A stretch of 16,817 nt of DNA. It comes from Nitrosotalea sp. GTDB lineage: Archaea > Thermoproteota > Nitrososphaeria > Nitrososphaerales > Nitrosopumilaceae. A model generated the notes under the pieces. It searched no databases and was not told where the DNA came from. It saw only the letters and a list, made by a program, of their open reading frames with translations. Below, one piece after another: positions 1-6,121 of this stretch. A program made the position numbers and the translations under genes. The stretch is taken from assembly GCA_031296345.1 (NCBI GenBank), contig JARLFW010000003.1, forward strand, positions 1 to 16,817, in the 5' to 3' direction. Every line of letters starts with the position of its first letter. The stretch's first letter is position 1.

Positions 1-1
1 C

Positions 2-631
2 TCTCCCTATACCAGAGAAATTAACAGAGCAGTAGAATTACTTGGTGGAAAAACAGAAGTTCTTGTTTTAGATCCTAGTAACTTGGATGATATATTACAA
101 AACATAATTGAAGTAGGAAATAAAGTAGGAAAACAAGAAAAGGCAAGAGATTTTGTAGTACAGTTACAAAAGAGAATAGATTACATCAAAAATATTCCAA
201 AAATATCAAGACCCAAAGTTGTTTGTATAGAATGGCTAGATCCACTGTTTACAGCCGGTCATTGGGTTCCTCAGATGGTAGAGATAGCAGGTGGTACAAA
301 TGGAATAAGCTCTACAGGAGATAAATCAAGAAGAATGGAGATTGACGAGATAGTAAAATTTGCCCCTGATATTCTAGTACTAATGCCATGTGGATTTGGT
401 GTCAAGAGAACTATACTTGAATATGAAAAGTTACTTGAAAATAAAAATTGGAGTTCACTCAAAGCAGTAAAACAAGGTAAAGTCTATGCTGTAAATTCAA
501 ATGAATACTTTAGCAAACCAGGACCAAGAACTGTTGTAGGTCTTGAGATTTTGGCTAAAATAATTCATCCAGATACATTTCGAGATTTATCCATTCCAAA
601 ACAATCTATTCAAAAAATTGATCCCGAATAA
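2..631 (+). CDS. ABC transporter substrate-binding protein, BtuF-like (5' end outside window)
   Basis: The reading frame is open from base 2 and runs off the left edge, so only the C-terminal about 209 residues are present. A TTG at 83 could be taken as a start, but the 27 codons before it continue the same fold (PYTREINRAVELLGG), so it is internal. The text resembles the periplasmic-binding fold of cobalamin or Fe-siderophore receptors (BtuF/FepB class): a long linking helix, then VVCIEWLDPLFTAGHW, a helix with EIVKFAPDILVLMPCGF, and an ending with the GPRTVVGLEILAKIIHP pattern typical of archaeal BtuF-like proteins. Its role would be capture of a corrinoid or chelated metal outside the membrane for an ABC importer. 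The permease and ATPase genes are not in view and the signal sequence is outside the window, so the ligand is inferred from similarity only. Confidence 0.75.
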   Translation, partial: SPYTREINRAVELLGGKTEVLVLDPSNLDDILQNIIEVGNKVGKQEKARDFVVQLQKRIDYIKNIPKISRPKVVCIEWLDPLFTAGHWVPQMVEIAGGTNGISSTGDKSRRMEIDEIVKFAPDILVLMPCGFGVKRTILEYEKLLENKNWSSLKAVKQGKVYAVNSNEYFSKPGPRTVVGLEILAKIIHPDTFRDLSIPKQSIQKIDPE

Positions 632-639
632 TAAAACGG

Positions 640-675
640 TTGCATCCTCACAGGGTAGCTGTAATGAGGATGCAA
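640..675. repeat. Perfect 11-bp inverted repeat after the binding-protein gene
   Basis: TTGCATCCTCA at 640-650 is repeated inverted as TGAGGATGCAA at 665-675, with a 14-base gap. Inside the gap CAG (651-653) can pair with CTG (659-661). The element begins 8 bases after the stop codon. No T-run follows on the plus strand, so a classic intrinsic terminator is not clear. It may be a 3' UTR or processing hairpin. Confidence 0.5.
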
Positions 676-714
676 GCTATGATGTTGATAATTATACCAA
701 ATTTGATTTATTTA

Positions 715-755
715 TCTAGGATCTAACTTTTACCTTCTTATTCTAAAATCCTAGA
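715..755. repeat. 8-bp inverted repeat in the 632-857 intergenic region
   Basis: TCTAGGAT at 715-722 and ATCCTAGA at 748-755 are perfect inverted copies separated by 25 bases. With the 640-675 hairpin it is the only structure I see in this 226-bp gap. The remainder is AT-rich, with a possible TATA element near 810-823 for the next gene. In such AT-rich DNA an 8-bp match may be chance. Confidence 0.3.
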
Positions 756-857
756 ATCAGTTGTATGGAGATACCTAAAACAATAATTCAAAATACTGTT
801 GAAATGAATTTTATAGCATAAAAAATTTCAAATTAGGCTTAAACATTAGATAGTGTA

Positions 858-1697
858 TTGGACCTAGTATTTTCTGATATTCATGCTGATATTAATGCGC
901 TTAACCTGATAATTGATACTGTATCAAGTGATGAATTTATAAAAAAATATGGCTCTTTCTCTAGAATCATCAATCTGGGTGATTTGCTTGAGCGTGGCAT
1001 TAATCCAAAAGAAGTAATTTCAAAACTAAAATCACTTCAAAAAAATTATCCAATTTTTTCTGTAATAGGAAATCATGATGAAGGATTCTTGAGCAGAAAA
1101 AAAGTCGCTGCCAGTTCTTTTGAAAGTATGGATGCACATGAAAGGCTTAGTGATGAAGATCTTTCATTCTTTAAACAGAATAACAATGGAACATTTGGTA
1201 ATCAAGAATATGTTGATACAAAAAATGGTCTTTTTTGCGTTCATGGAGGACCATTGGACCCAAAGAAAATAACTCCTAAAAATGCTGACAGTGAAGCCTG
1301 GCTCTATCAAAGAAACTGGCAGCGACTTACTGATGAAGGCTTTGAATTCTTTAGCTATCACGGATATCATTACAAGGCGTCATCTGCTTTTGGTGAGGTT
1401 GGAAAACATGTTAACAATCACATCATACTATGTGGACATCAGCATATGGAGACAGCAATAACTCATCGAGGAGGTAAAATTCATGAAATATACTCTAAGA
1501 TTAAACCAAAAAATGAAAAGATATCTGGACATGTATTAGAAAGTAAAGAAATTGAGATAGATCAAACCAGTGACTACCTAATCAGACTAGGTTTGGGAGG
1601 ACCTGCAGGATATTATGGTGTAGGTTCATCTGTTCCACACTTTGCTGTAATACAATACAATCCAAAAAAAGTAATACTATTTACAGTAAACCCTTGA
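858..1697 (+). CDS. Calcineurin-like metallophosphoesterase
   Basis: This 279-residue protein carries the full two-metal motif set of calcineurin-like phosphoesterases: D-x-H at D7/H9 (SDIHAD), GD at 41-42 (NLGDLLERG), GNHDE at 71-75, a metal-ligand H near 129 (VHGG) and GHQH at 193-196. LGDLLERG and GNHD also resemble PrpE/ApaH-type serine/threonine phosphatases and diadenosine-polyphosphate hydrolases, so a phosphoester hydrolase is secure and the substrate is not. It has no signal peptide and is probably cytosolic. The start is TTG at 858. A stop lies in frame at 840-842 and no ATG or GTG is available between, so this start is nearly forced. The hemerythrin-like gene follows 22 bp downstream on the same strand, which suggests co-transcription. 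Confidence 0.85.
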   Translation: MDLVFSDIHADINALNLIIDTVSSDEFIKKYGSFSRIINLGDLLERGINPKEVISKLKSLQKNYPIFSVIGNHDEGFLSRKKVAASSFESMDAHERLSDEDLSFFKQNNNGTFGNQEYVDTKNGLFCVHGGPLDPKKITPKNADSEAWLYQRNWQRLTDEGFEFFSYHGYHYKASSAFGEVGKHVNNHIILCGHQHMETAITHRGGKIHEIYSKIKPKNEKISGHVLESKEIEIDQTSDYLIRLGLGGPAGYYGVGSSVPHFAVIQYNPKKVILFTVNP

Positions 1698-1719
1698 GAG
1701 ATATTAACAGAAATCTGAT

Positions 1720-2262
1720 ATGAGTGGAACTGAGACACTAAGAAACGATCACAGACAAATACGTAGACTAGAAAGAGTAATTGTCAAATGTTATACCCAC
1801 CTCTATGAGGATAAAGATATTCCATTTTCTGATATTGAAATAATGGTTTTGATCATGTCAGAGTTTATGGATGCAATACATTATGCAAGAGAAGAAGATC
1901 AGTATTTTCCATGTGTTGCAACTTATGATTCTCTAAAACAAGAGATTAAAGCATTTATGATTGAACACGAGTTTGGAAGAAGAATAGCGTCCAATGTTTC
2001 AAAATATTTACAACAATGGAAGTCTGGAGAAAATCAAAGAGAGCCAGTTGCAAGATTTCTAAAGGCATATGCAGTATACCTTGATGAACATCTAACTAAA
2101 GAAGACAAATTCTTTGATATTGCAGAAAAGCAAGTTCTATCACAAGATGAAGAAAAAATGATGTATGAAGAATTTAGAGCAGTTACTGCAGTTGTGACAA
2201 AACTTGATGAGATGATAAAGTCAATAGATTATCTAGAAACTAGACCTTGGATGAAGGACTAG
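1720..2262 (+). CDS. Hemerythrin-like (HHE) domain protein
   Basis: This 180-residue all-helical protein has the ligand pattern of hemerythrin-like di-iron domains: H11 in NDHRQI, H54-x3-E58 in HYAREED, H83 in EHEFGRR, and H124-x3-E128 in EHLTKED. These six residues fit the four-helix bundle that binds a diiron centre and, in relatives, senses or carries O2, NO or iron. There is no signal peptide, so it is probably cytosolic. A C-terminal helix after residue 130 extends slightly beyond the core domain. The gene follows the phosphoesterase by 22 bp and precedes a hairpin with a T-run, so the two may form one transcript. An oxygen- or iron-related role in an aerobic ammonia oxidiser is inference. 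Confidence 0.88.
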   Translation: MSGTETLRNDHRQIRRLERVIVKCYTHLYEDKDIPFSDIEIMVLIMSEFMDAIHYAREEDQYFPCVATYDSLKQEIKAFMIEHEFGRRIASNVSKYLQQWKSGENQREPVARFLKAYAVYLDEHLTKEDKFFDIAEKQVLSQDEEKMMYEEFRAVTAVVTKLDEMIKSIDYLETRPWMKD

Positions 2263-2293
2263 TTCTCAAAAACTGATCTTACTCTAGGATAAA

Positions 2294-2326
2294 CAGAGAC
2301 TTCGGTTTGCTCTGATGTGAATTTTT
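2294..2326 (+). terminator. Hairpin with UUCG tetraloop and T-run
   Basis: CAGAG at 2294-2298 pairs with CTCTG at 2310-2314, and AC/GT closes a C(TTCG)G tetraloop at 2301-2304. A 3-base bulge sits on the 3' side. ATTTTT follows at 2321-2326. It lies 32 bp after the hemerythrin stop and before the next promoter, as a terminator would. Confidence 0.5.
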
Positions 2327-2352
2327 GTTGCATATTTATTCATGGAATACAT

Positions 2353-2366
2353 AATTATTATATATC
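2353..2366 (+). promoter_or_regulatory. TATA box of the CARF regulator gene
   Basis: ATTATTATATATC lies 33-46 bp before the ATG at 2399. An archaeal start site about 26 bp after this box would fall near 2387, inside the longest open frame. This argues against the upstream ATG at 2342. Confidence 0.45.
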
Positions 2367-2398
2367 ATCACCATAGTATGATAACTATACATACTAAT

Positions 2399-3142
2399 AT
2401 GAGTAAAATAGTAAATCTTCGTATACACATAGCACCTGTAGGCTTTGAGATTGATAGGATTGCAATTCCTGCCAAACAGATGAAAGCAGACCGAGTATGG
2501 CTTATCATGCATGAAGAACCGTCAAAGGATCGCGCACAAGGTTTTATGGAGAAAATTAAAACTCAGCTAAAAAAAGAAAAGATCGAAGTGCAAACTGCAC
2601 ACTCTAACAGATTTGATCTCTTCAAAATCTTAAGGGCACTAAAAGAAATTGTACAAAAAGAGGAAGGTAATGATATTTTTGTAAACTGTTCTTCGGGTTC
2701 AAAAATACAGGCAATTGCATGCATGATGGCATGCATGATGTTTCAGGGAAAGACAAAACTTACACCATATTATGCAGAACCAGAAAGCTACTCTAGTGTA
2801 AAAGGGGAACAATTATCATCAGGTCTTAAATCAATTGTCAAATTACCAGCCTATGAAATTCATACACCAAAACCAGTTTTGGTCCAAGCTTTGAAAATTA
2901 TTCAAGAAAATGGAGGGAAAATCACTAAAAAAGAAATGGCAAAGATCGCCTATGAAAAAAAACTCATTGTCGTAAATGCAAGAGAAGAGAATTTTCAGCA
3001 AGCCAGATTTGCAAGTCTTGACAAAAACATTATCCAACCACTTCTAAATGAATGGAAGTTTGTAGAAGTTGAAAGAATTGGAAGGACTAGGTGGATAAAA
3101 ACAACACCTGAGGGACTAGGAGCGGTAGAGTTTCTTGGCTAA
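2399..3142 (+). CDS. CARF-like sensor with C-terminal winged helix (HFX_2341/DUF6293-type regulator)
   Basis: This 247-residue protein has two parts. Residues 1-150 form a Rossmann-like domain with a CARF-type ligand loop, NDIFVNCSSGSKIQAIA at 91-107, after alternating strands and helices. Residues about 157-245 read as a winged helix (KPVLVQALKIIQENGGKITKKEMA, then a wing ending TRWIKTTPEGLGAVEFL). This layout matches the HFX_2341/DUF6293 family of CARF-related regulators in archaea. The open frame extends 19 codons upstream to 2342, but that segment is low-complexity, contains the TATA box and is probably not translated. The gene overlaps the small membrane-protein gene tail-to-tail at CTAA. 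CARF domains bind cyclic oligoadenylates or related nucleotides. No CRISPR or Cas gene is nearby, so the ligand here is unknown. Confidence 0.75.
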   Translation: MSKIVNLRIHIAPVGFEIDRIAIPAKQMKADRVWLIMHEEPSKDRAQGFMEKIKTQLKKEKIEVQTAHSNRFDLFKILRALKEIVQKEEGNDIFVNCSSGSKIQAIACMMACMMFQGKTKLTPYYAEPESYSSVKGEQLSSGLKSIVKLPAYEIHTPKPVLVQALKIIQENGGKITKKEMAKIAYEKKLIVVNAREENFQQARFASLDKNIIQPLLNEWKFVEVERIGRTRWIKTTPEGLGAVEFLG

Positions 3143-3357
3143 CCGCGCGTAGTAAGTTCAGGTTTGAGGGTCCAAGCAATACCCATTGCAATAAATGGTA
3201 TGGAAATCAAAGCAGCTATTTCCAGATAGGTTTTGAACTGCTCAGATTGCTGAGGGCTTGGATTAGACCATATGAAAGGTACTGGTAATGCCGCAGCAAA
3301 CCAAATAATTGAAAGCATGATAATTATCTTAAGTGCACTTTTCCTTTTTGGTGTCAT
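3139..3357 (-). CDS. Small two-helix membrane protein, unknown function
   Basis: This 72-residue protein has a basic N-terminus (MTPKRKSALK), a first hydrophobic helix at about 10-29 (IIIMLSIIWFAAALPVPFIW), a short polar loop SNPSPQQSEQ, and a second helix at about 45-63 (IAALISIPFIAMGIAWTL) followed by a polar end. I do not recognise a family. An AATTAAT stretch at about 3381-3390 is placed as a TATA box for a nearly leaderless transcript. Its stop codon overlaps that of the CARF regulator (CTAA at 3139-3142). The broken dehydrogenase lies 42 bp upstream on the same strand. The hydrophobic pattern and promoter spacing support a real gene. Confidence 0.65.
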   Translation of the reverse strand: MTPKRKSALKIIIMLSIIWFAAALPVPFIWSNPSPQQSEQFKTYLEIAALISIPFIAMGIAWTLKPELTTRG

Positions 3358-3399
3358 GTTATAGTCTTGGATTAGGTTCTATTAATTTGATTAGGGTAT

Positions 3400-4143
3400 T
3401 CATTTTGTGATGACACCGCCATCTACAGGTAGAATTGCACCCGTAATCCACGAGGAATCTTCTGAAACAAGATAAAGTATGGCCTTTGCAACATCTTCTG
3501 GCATTCCTATTCTTCCAATTGGATGCTCTGCAACTGCCATTGATCTATCAATTTCATTTTCAAGATATGGTTGTGTCATATCGGTCTCCACAATTCCAGG
3601 ACAAACACAATTTACGCGTATCTTGTACTTGGCATACTCTATTGCCCATGCCTTTGTAAGTAATACCATTGCACCTTTTGAGGCAGTATACGCATCTGCT
3701 TCAAAATTTTCAAATGATTTCAATCCTGCATCTGATGAAACATTAACAATGCAACCGCTGGTTTTCATCAAATGTGGTATCACAGCTTTTGTAAAACGAA
3801 ATTGTCCAGTTAAATTTACATCAATTACTTCATTCCATTCTTCTTCGGAGATTTCATGTAGCGGTTTTACTTTAGGAAAAATACCTGCATTATTTACTAG
3901 AATATCGATTTTACCAAAATGCTAAAGGGTATTTTTTATAACATTTTCTACATCAGTTTTCTTTCGAATGTCGCCAGCAATTGCTACAGCATTTTTTATT
4001 TCTTTTACTGCATTTTCAAGATTTGTTTTATTCTTTGATGTAATTACTACATCTGCACCATGTTGTGCAAGTAGTATTGCAGTAGCTTTTCCAATTCCCC
4101 TACTACCGCCTGTAACAATTGCGACCTTACCAGAAAGTTTCAT
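3400..4143 (-). pseudogene. Short-chain dehydrogenase/reductase (FabG-like) interrupted by one in-frame TAG
   Basis: Two segments in the same frame make one normal-length SDR of 247 codons if the TAG at 3922-3924 (codon 74) is ignored. The first part has the Rossmann motif TGGSRGIG at 11-18. Past the TAG the text resumes at once as HFGKIDILVNNAG (NNAG 84-87), with N110 in DVNLTG, the catalytic S136/S137 in NVSSDAG, Y152-x3-K156 in YTASK, and an ending GAILPVDGG. There is no frameshift, and every catalytic residue is intact. It is therefore either a recent nonsense mutation, a sequencing or assembly error, or a recoded codon. The reaction would be NAD(P)H-linked ketone or alcohol interconversion. 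SKNK after the second strand may favour NADPH. A TATA box upstream suggests it is still transcribed. Confidence 0.8.
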
Positions 4144-4162
4144 CTAATCTAAATTCAAACAT

Positions 4163-4170
4163 CGTATAAG
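4163..4170 (-). promoter_or_regulatory. TATA box of the dehydrogenase, inside an inverted repeat
   Basis: On the minus strand CTTATACG lies 20-27 bp before the ATG at 4143, the spacing of a leaderless transcript. It is enclosed by CTAATCT at 4144-4150 and AGATTAG at 4169-4175, a 7-bp perfect inverted repeat. Confidence 0.4.
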
Positions 4171-4339
4171 ATTAGTTTGTCGAGGATAAGACCTTAAAAT
4201 CTTCATTATTGGCGGATCTTCAAAAAGGCATACATATTGATACTGTGATCGTAAGTTATGCAAGAGTTTTTTATAATATTTTAGTAAAATGTTATAGAAA
4301 TATGAAAAAATATATATAAAATAATAAATATGATGATGT

Positions 4340-4355
4340 ATTATATCGTATAATG
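4340..4355 (+). promoter_or_regulatory. Possible TATA element for the 4387-4475 RNA
   Basis: TTATATCGTATAATG at about 4340-4355 would place a start site near 4375-4380, just before the first paired base of the foldable element. A second AT-rich box lies at 4309-4320. The DNA here is very AT-rich, so this is a weak call. Confidence 0.3.
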
Positions 4356-4386
4356 CAGAAAGATGTAAAATCTACTGCTTAAACGA

Positions 4387-4475
4387 GCGTGGCTCCGTAG
4401 ACTGAAATAATAGAATCCGCACTTGGGTGCGAATAAAAGAGGTAATCTCTACTTGTCTACGAACAAGGGCCACGC
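4387..4475 (+). ncRNA. Candidate structured RNA, four-helix fold
   Basis: A GC-rich island in AT-rich DNA folds well. GCGTGGCTC (4387-4395) pairs with GGGCCACGC (4467-4475). CGTAGAC (4396-4402) pairs with GTCTACG (4455-4461), leaving only a 5-base bulge AACAA at 4462-4466. Inside are two hairpins, CGCAC/GTGCG at 4418-4431 with loop TTGG, and AGAG/CTCT at 4438-4450. CTTGT (4452-4456) and ACAAG (4463-4467) offer a competing hairpin. One pair (4394 with 4468) is G-U only if the plus strand is transcribed, which is slight evidence for strand. It is not a tRNA, since there are no D or T arms, and I see no SRP, RNase P or 5S signature. The rest of the 4144-4569 gap holds AT-rich DNA and promoters. 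Confidence 0.5.
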
Positions 4476-4569
4476 CATTAAATTTTCAAAATACTGTCAA
4501 GTAAAAATTAATTTTAAAAAAATTGAATGATTTTTAATTCAAAATATTGAAAATAATTTTATAAAAATT

Positions 4570-5484
4570 TTAGAGCTTAAGAGATTCTTTCAATCCCTTG
4601 TATCTGTTTCTGATTGTTACTTCAGTTACCCCAGCAGCTTGTGCAACATCTTTCTGCGTTTTATTTTCTCCATTCATGACACATGATAGATACAATGCAG
4701 CAGCTGCAAGTCCCATTGGATCCTTTCCAGCAGAAATCTCCATCTCTGCAGCATCTTTTAAGATCTGTAGAGCTCTTCTTTTTGTTTTTTCACTCAAGCC
4801 AGCTTTGCTTGCAATTCTTGCGACACATTTTATTGGATCAACAACTGGCATTTTCAAATCAAGTTCTCGTAATAAAAGTCTGTAACATCTTGCAACATCT
4901 TTTCGTTTTATGTTAATTCCATTTGCAACATCAGTAAGTGTTCTTGGTGTTTCAGTATCTCTACATGCTGCATACAATGCAGCAGCCACAAGTCCTGGAA
5001 TTGATCTGCCTCTAACAAGGCCTTTGTCAAGTGCCTTTCTGTAAATATAAGCAGTTTTTTCAATTACTGCATCAGATAATGCAAGTTTATCTTTTAATCT
5101 ATCAAGCTCACTGAAAGCCTGTCTAAAGTTTCTATCTACTGGTTCATGTACTTGACTTCTACTATCCCAAGTTCTCAATCTCTCAATTGTACTTTTCATG
5201 GATGCAGAAAGTGGTTTTCCAGATGCATCTTTGTCAGCAGGACCAATTATTGTTGCAAGTCCCATATCATGCATTGCAAGTGAAGTTGGAGTTCCAGTTC
5301 TACTTCGATCTTCATGTTCTTCTTTAGAAAATGATCTCCATTCTGGACCAGATTCTTCTACACGTTCAGTAAGTACAAAACCGCAACCTCCACAAAACAT
5401 TTCTCCTGTAGTATTATCAGTTACCATCGGACCTTTTCCACAACGAGGACAACGTCCACCGCCACCGAAAGATTCGCGCGCCAT
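4570..5484 (-). CDS. tfb: Transcription initiation factor TFB (TFIIB homologue)
   Basis: This 304-residue protein is a complete archaeal TFB, which bridges TBP on the TATA/BRE element to RNA polymerase and helps open the promoter. A zinc ribbon uses C12, C15, C31 and C34 (CPRC and CGGC). The B-reader/linker segment follows (GPEWRSFSKEEHEDRSRTG), then two cyclin repeats at about 115-205 and 210-300; GLVAAALYAACR and GLAAAALYLSC mark the equivalent helices. The frame can be extended to an ATG at 5514, but the extra ten residues (MLTEILIRYN) are encoded by TATA-like DNA, and MARESFGGGG is the usual kind of N-terminus. Thaumarchaea often hold several TFB paralogues, so this may be one specialised copy. 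Two 23-bp direct repeats lie upstream. Confidence 0.96.
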   Translation of the reverse strand: MARESFGGGGRCPRCGKGPMVTDNTTGEMFCGGCGFVLTERVEESGPEWRSFSKEEHEDRSRTGTPTSLAMHDMGLATIIGPADKDASGKPLSASMKSTIERLRTWDSRSQVHEPVDRNFRQAFSELDRLKDKLALSDAVIEKTAYIYRKALDKGLVRGRSIPGLVAAALYAACRDTETPRTLTDVANGINIKRKDVARCYRLLLRELDLKMPVVDPIKCVARIASKAGLSEKTKRRALQILKDAAEMEISAGKDPMGLAAAALYLSCVMNGENKTQKDVAQAAGVTEVTIRNRYKGLKESLKL

Positions 5485-5573
5485 ATTATATCTTATAAGA
5501 ATTTCGGTTAACATAGATAAAAAGGTTTAACTATGAGTAGGAATTGTATGATTTATTAAAATTTAATTAGAAT

Positions 5574-5627
5574 TTTATAGAAATTATAATATTTATGCTA
5601 TTAATTTATAGAAATTACAATATTTAT
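5574..5627. repeat. Two 23-bp direct repeats upstream of tfb
   Basis: TTTATAGAAATTAYAATATTTAT occurs at 5574-5596 and 5605-5627 with one mismatch (22 of 23 identical). The copies start 31 bp apart, close to three helical turns. They lie 90-143 bp upstream of the tfb start. The DNA from 5515 to 5780 otherwise shows only AT-rich sequence with poly-T tracts. Confidence 0.5.
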
Positions 5628-5783
5628 CCATTTCATTTTTTTGAAATAATCTATTTTTTGAATTATGATTGCTCAGAATTTTCAAAATTAAATCTTTTCA
5701 AATATCATTTTTAATTATTAGAGGAAAATTACTAAATTATTTTTTGAAAATTTATTTTTAAAATTTTTTAGCGGTCTGATGCA

Positions 5784-5796
5784 AAACCTTAAATAC
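5784..5796 (+). promoter_or_regulatory. BRE/TATA promoter of the micro zinc-finger gene
   Basis: AAACCTTAAATAC has the purine-rich BRE plus TATA form of strong archaeal promoters. A start about 26 bp downstream of its centre falls near 5818, giving a 9-base leader before the ATG at 5827. The same 12 bases, AAACCTTAAATA, occur on the minus strand at 8315-8326. Confidence 0.6.
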
Positions 5797-5826
5797 ATTT
5801 TCTTTGAAGAAGCCGCATTAAATAAA

Positions 5827-5937
5827 ATGGAACAATGTCCACTTTGTTGTGAGTTTCAGCAGTCTAATCAGGCTCTGACAATTCACCTAAAGAAAATCCA
5901 TCCACAGAGAAATACTGCAATTCAGATAATGCAATAG
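5827..5937 (+). CDS. 36-residue single C2H2 zinc-finger microprotein
   Basis: The protein has 36 residues and is almost entirely one zinc finger: C4-x2-C7-x12-H20-x4-H25, with the hydrophobic core residues F10 and L17 at the canonical places (L-x2-H). Text: MEQCPLCCEFQQSNQALTIH, then LKKIHPQRNT and a short tail to Q36. It has a well-placed strong promoter, an ATG start and a hairpin/T-rich end, so it looks like a stand-alone gene. Single C2H2 fingers of this kind occur as small DNA- or RNA-binding or protein-contact modules in archaea. The actual target is unknown. It lies between the divergent tfb gene and cdvB. Its length puts it below most gene-finder cut-offs, so it may be missing from annotations. 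Confidence 0.72.
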   Translation: MEQCPLCCEFQQSNQALTIHLKKIHPQRNTAIQIMQ

Positions 5938-5949
5938 AACTCTGTGCGG

Positions 5950-6002
5950 GGATAGGCGTAGGATATATCCAATCAAGGTTATCCACGAATTTTTAGTTTT
6001 TT
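5950..6002 (+). terminator. Probable terminator of the zinc-finger gene
   Basis: GGATA (5950-5954) can pair with TATCC (5980-5984), with a smaller GGA/TCC hairpin at 5961-5970 inside. T-rich sequence follows at 5990-6002 (two T-runs separated by AG). It starts 12 bp after the zinc-finger stop. The stem is short, so confidence is moderate. Confidence 0.35.
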
Positions 6003-6052
6003 ATTAAAAATAGGAACAAAGCGTAGGCTAAATTGAAGGAAATGGTTAGTCA

Positions 6053-6086
6053 GCTAAATTTAGCATCCTGTGAACCGTATTTCACA
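6053..6086 (+). promoter_or_regulatory. Paired palindromes upstream of cdvB
   Basis: GCTAAATTTAGC at 6053-6064 is a perfect 12-bp palindrome. TGTGAA-CCGTAT-TTCACA at 6069-6086 is a 6-bp inverted repeat only 4 bp further on. A half copy of the first, GCTAAATT, occurs at 6027-6034. They lie 36-69 bp before the cdvB ATG, just upstream of an AT-rich TATA candidate (TTAAAAA near 6093), as an operator pair would. Confidence 0.45.
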
Positions 6087-6121
6087 CCTGAAATTAAAAA
6101 CCAATAATTTTACTGGTAACC

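Noticed and set aside
640..675. Hairpin considered as a cobalamin riboswitch
   Set aside because: It is downstream of the BtuF-like gene, only about 36 bases long, and lacks any conserved B12-box sequence.
2342..2398. N-terminal extension of the CARF regulator
   Set aside because: The extra 19 residues are encoded by the promoter region, with the TATA box inside, and are low-complexity.
3479..3925. 148-codon plus-strand frame over the dehydrogenase
   Set aside because: It is antisense to an SDR whose motifs are all readable on the minus strand, and it has no promoter or domain of its own.
4209..4319. 36-codon frame from TTG (starts MADLQKGIHIDTV)
   Set aside because: The nearest TATA-like box would start transcription after the TTG, the composition drifts into AT-rich Lys/Tyr codons, and no domain is visible.
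5198..5530. Plus-strand frame over the start of tfb
   Set aside because: It is a shadow of the TFB coding sequence, antisense to the zinc ribbon and linker.
6042..6107. 21-codon ATG frame just before cdvB
   Set aside because: It overlaps two palindromes that better explain the sequence, and it is too short to judge. An upstream regulatory peptide remains possible.
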